Below, in pieces: positions 62,788 to 64,000 of a stretch of 64,000 bases of DNA; within the stretch, counting starts at the first letter, position 1, and each line of letters begins with the position of its first letter. Source of the DNA: CANKHA01 sp963731585 (lineage in GTDB: Bacteria; Pseudomonadota; Alphaproteobacteria; Rhizobiales; Xanthobacteraceae); NCBI GenBank assembly GCA_963731585.1, contig CAVSWC010000011.1, forward strand, positions 186,001 to 250,000, written 5' to 3'. The translations under genes were made by a program, and so were the position numbers. The notes under the pieces are model-generated. The model saw nothing but the letters and a program-made list of their open reading frames with translations. It ran no database searches and was not told the DNA's origin.

Positions 62788-64000
62788 ATGTCCGTCTTGA
62801 GCGTGATCCTTGCCTGCGGTCTGCTTGCCATTGTCTATGGCATCTGGGCCATCGTTTCTGTCATGCGGGCGGATCCCGGCAGCCCGAAAATGCAGGAGAT
62901 CGCGGCCGCTGTGCGCGAGGGCGCGCAGGCCTATCTCAAGCGCCAATACACCACCATCGGCATCGTCGGCATCGTGATATTCTTCATCGTCGGCTATTTC
63001 CTCGGCTGGCTGGTGGCGGCGGGCTTTGCCGTTGGCGCCGTGCTTTCAGGCGCCGCCGGCTTCATCGGCATGAACGTCTCGGTTCGCGCCAATGTGCGCA
63101 CCGCGCAGGCGGCCATCGGCTCGCTTGGTGCCGGCCTGGAGATCGCGTTCAAGTCGGGCGCCATCACGGGCATGTTCGTGGCCGGCCTCGCGCTCTTGGG
63201 CGTGGCGGGCTATTTCACTTTCCTGACGCAAGGCCTGGGTCTGCAGCCCAATAATCGTCTCGTGATCGATGCACTGGTGGCGCTCGGCTTCGGCGCTTCG
63301 CTGATCTCGATCTTCGCCCGTCTCGGCGGCGGCATCTTCACCAAGGGCGCCGACGTCGGCGGCGACCTCGTCGGTAAAGTTGAAGCCGGCATTCCGGAAG
63401 ACGATCCGCGCAACCCGGCGACCATTGCCGACAATGTCGGCGACAACGTCGGTGACTGTGCCGGCATGGCCGCCGACTTGTTCGAGACCTACGCGGTGAC
63501 GATCGTCGCCACCATGGTGCTGGCGTCGATCTTCTTTGCCGGCAATAGCGCGCTGCTCATCAGCATGATGACGCTGCCGCTTGCCATCGGTGCGGCCTGC
63601 ATCATCACCTCGGTCGCCGGCACCTTCTTCGTGAAGCTCGGCGCCAACCAGTCGATCATGGGCGCGCTCTACAAGGGCTTCATCGCATCCGCGGTGCTGT
63701 CGCTCGGCGCGATTGGCTTTGTGATCTATGCGTTGATCGGCTTTGGCCCTGTTGCCAATACCGGTTACACGGGGATGGACCTGTTTCTCTGCGGCGTGGT
63801 TGGGCTCGCCGTGACCGGCTTGATCATCTGGATCACCGAATACTACACCGGCACCAATTTCCGCCCAGTGCAGTCGATCGCATCGGCCTCGGTGACCGGC
63901 CATGGCACGAATATCATCCAGGGTCTTGCGATCTCGATGGAAGCAACAGCGCTTCCCGCGCTCGTCATTATCGCGGGTATCCTCTTCGCCTATGGCCTTG
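62788..64000 (+). CDS. hppA: Membrane-bound ion-pumping pyrophosphatase HppA, 3' end cut by window
   Basis: The first 404 residues of a membrane pyrophosphatase that couples PPi hydrolysis to H+ (or Na+) pumping. About nine helices of the usual 16 are present. The active-site loop FTKGADVGGDLVGKVE and IPEDDPRNPATIADNVGDNVGDCAGMAADLFE, with its many Asp residues for Mg-PPi, is intact. The residue that separates K-dependent from K-independent enzymes lies downstream and is not in the window, so the ion class cannot be decided. The frame is open at the right edge. Confidence 0.95.
   Translation, partial: MSVLSVILACGLLAIVYGIWAIVSVMRADPGSPKMQEIAAAVREGAQAYLKRQYTTIGIVGIVIFFIVGYFLGWLVAAGFAVGAVLSGAAGFIGMNVSVRANVRTAQAAIGSLGAGLEIAFKSGAITGMFVAGLALLGVAGYFTFLTQGLGLQPNNRLVIDALVALGFGASLISIFARLGGGIFTKGADVGGDLVGKVEAGIPEDDPRNPATIADNVGDNVGDCAGMAADLFETYAVTIVATMVLASIFFAGNSALLISMMTLPLAIGAACIITSVAGTFFVKLGANQSIMGALYKGFIASAVLSLGAIGFVIYALIGFGPVANTGYTGMDLFLCGVVGLAVTGLIIWITEYYTGTNFRPVQSIASASVTGHGTNIIQGLAISMEATALPALVIIAGILFAYGL

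Noticed and set aside
1..64000. CRISPR array, prophage, integron or transposase genes
   Set aside because: No regularly spaced direct repeats, cas genes, phage structural genes, integrases or transposases were seen on either strand.

Overview
The window looks like chromosomal core DNA of a GC-rich alphaproteobacterium of the order Hyphomicrobiales (Rhizobiales), probably near the Bradyrhizobiaceae/Xanthobacteraceae. This is inferred from the gene families and their order: DivK-PleD, ClpS-ClpA, EipB (DUF1849), DUF3572, rsh-pdxJ-acpS-lepB-rnc-era-recO, a Mg-type HemB, LdtR, and glyA-nrdR-ribD-ribE-ribH-nusB-thiL. No phage, plasmid, transposase or CRISPR array is visible. The window cuts a DnaJ-domain gene at the left edge and hppA at the right edge.

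Layout. 1-7.3 kb: DnaJ-domain protein, a D,D-carboxypeptidase with a SPOR tail, a badly broken Tad-type pilus protein, then clpS and clpA. 7.4-13 kb: AzlCD exporter, then a minus-strand block ridA-like / glycerophosphodiesterase / FemAB-like acyltransferase / HIT protein, then EipB and DUF3572. 13-17 kb: divK-pleD signalling pair, a nitronate monooxygenase-like enzyme and an unknown exported protein. 17-21 kb: gatC-gatA and gatB, parted by a tiny membrane-protein gene. 21-25.5 kb: an accessory stretch with a 29-residue lysine-rich protein behind a strong hairpin, a glutathione transferase, a Sel1-like protein, tRNA-Ser(GCU), a kinase-fold-like protein and an exported beta-helix protein. 25.5-35 kb: Rieske oxygenase, alpha/beta hydrolase, soluble lytic transglycosylase, dapA, mscL, smpB, peroxiredoxin, NYN protein plus family-5 uracil-DNA glycosylase, rpoZ. 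35-45 kb: the rsh to recO row and parC. 45-55 kb: multicopper oxidase plus ZIP transporter under a perfect 19-bp palindrome, bpt, RDD protein, threonine dehydratase, an orphan molybdenum hydroxylase large subunit, hemB, a DUF6163-like protein and ldtR. 55.7-64 kb: glyA, nrdR, riboflavin genes, nusB, thiL, an MFS transporter and hppA.

Two features cut across the window. First, at least fifteen genes, several of them normally essential (gatA, glyA, thiL), carry frameshifts, and every joint that can be rebuilt is explained by one extra base (+1), usually in a short homopolymer. This points to sequence or assembly error rather than decay; the affected loci are annotated here as whole genes. Second, two intergenic sites (about 10.2-10.4 kb and 48.2-48.4 kb) each hold a tandem pair of long hairpins with shared CTAGTG/CACTAG ends, similar size and covarying stems. 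They form a dispersed structured repeat family and are the most interesting unexplained signal here.

Functional links: ClpS, ClpA and Bpt supply the recognition, unfolding and tagging parts of the bacterial N-degron route; GatCAB, SmpB, Rsh, RpoZ, RNase III, Era and NusB serve translation, RNA and stress control; the carboxypeptidase, lytic transglycosylase, EipB, DapA and LdtR concern the envelope and cell wall.
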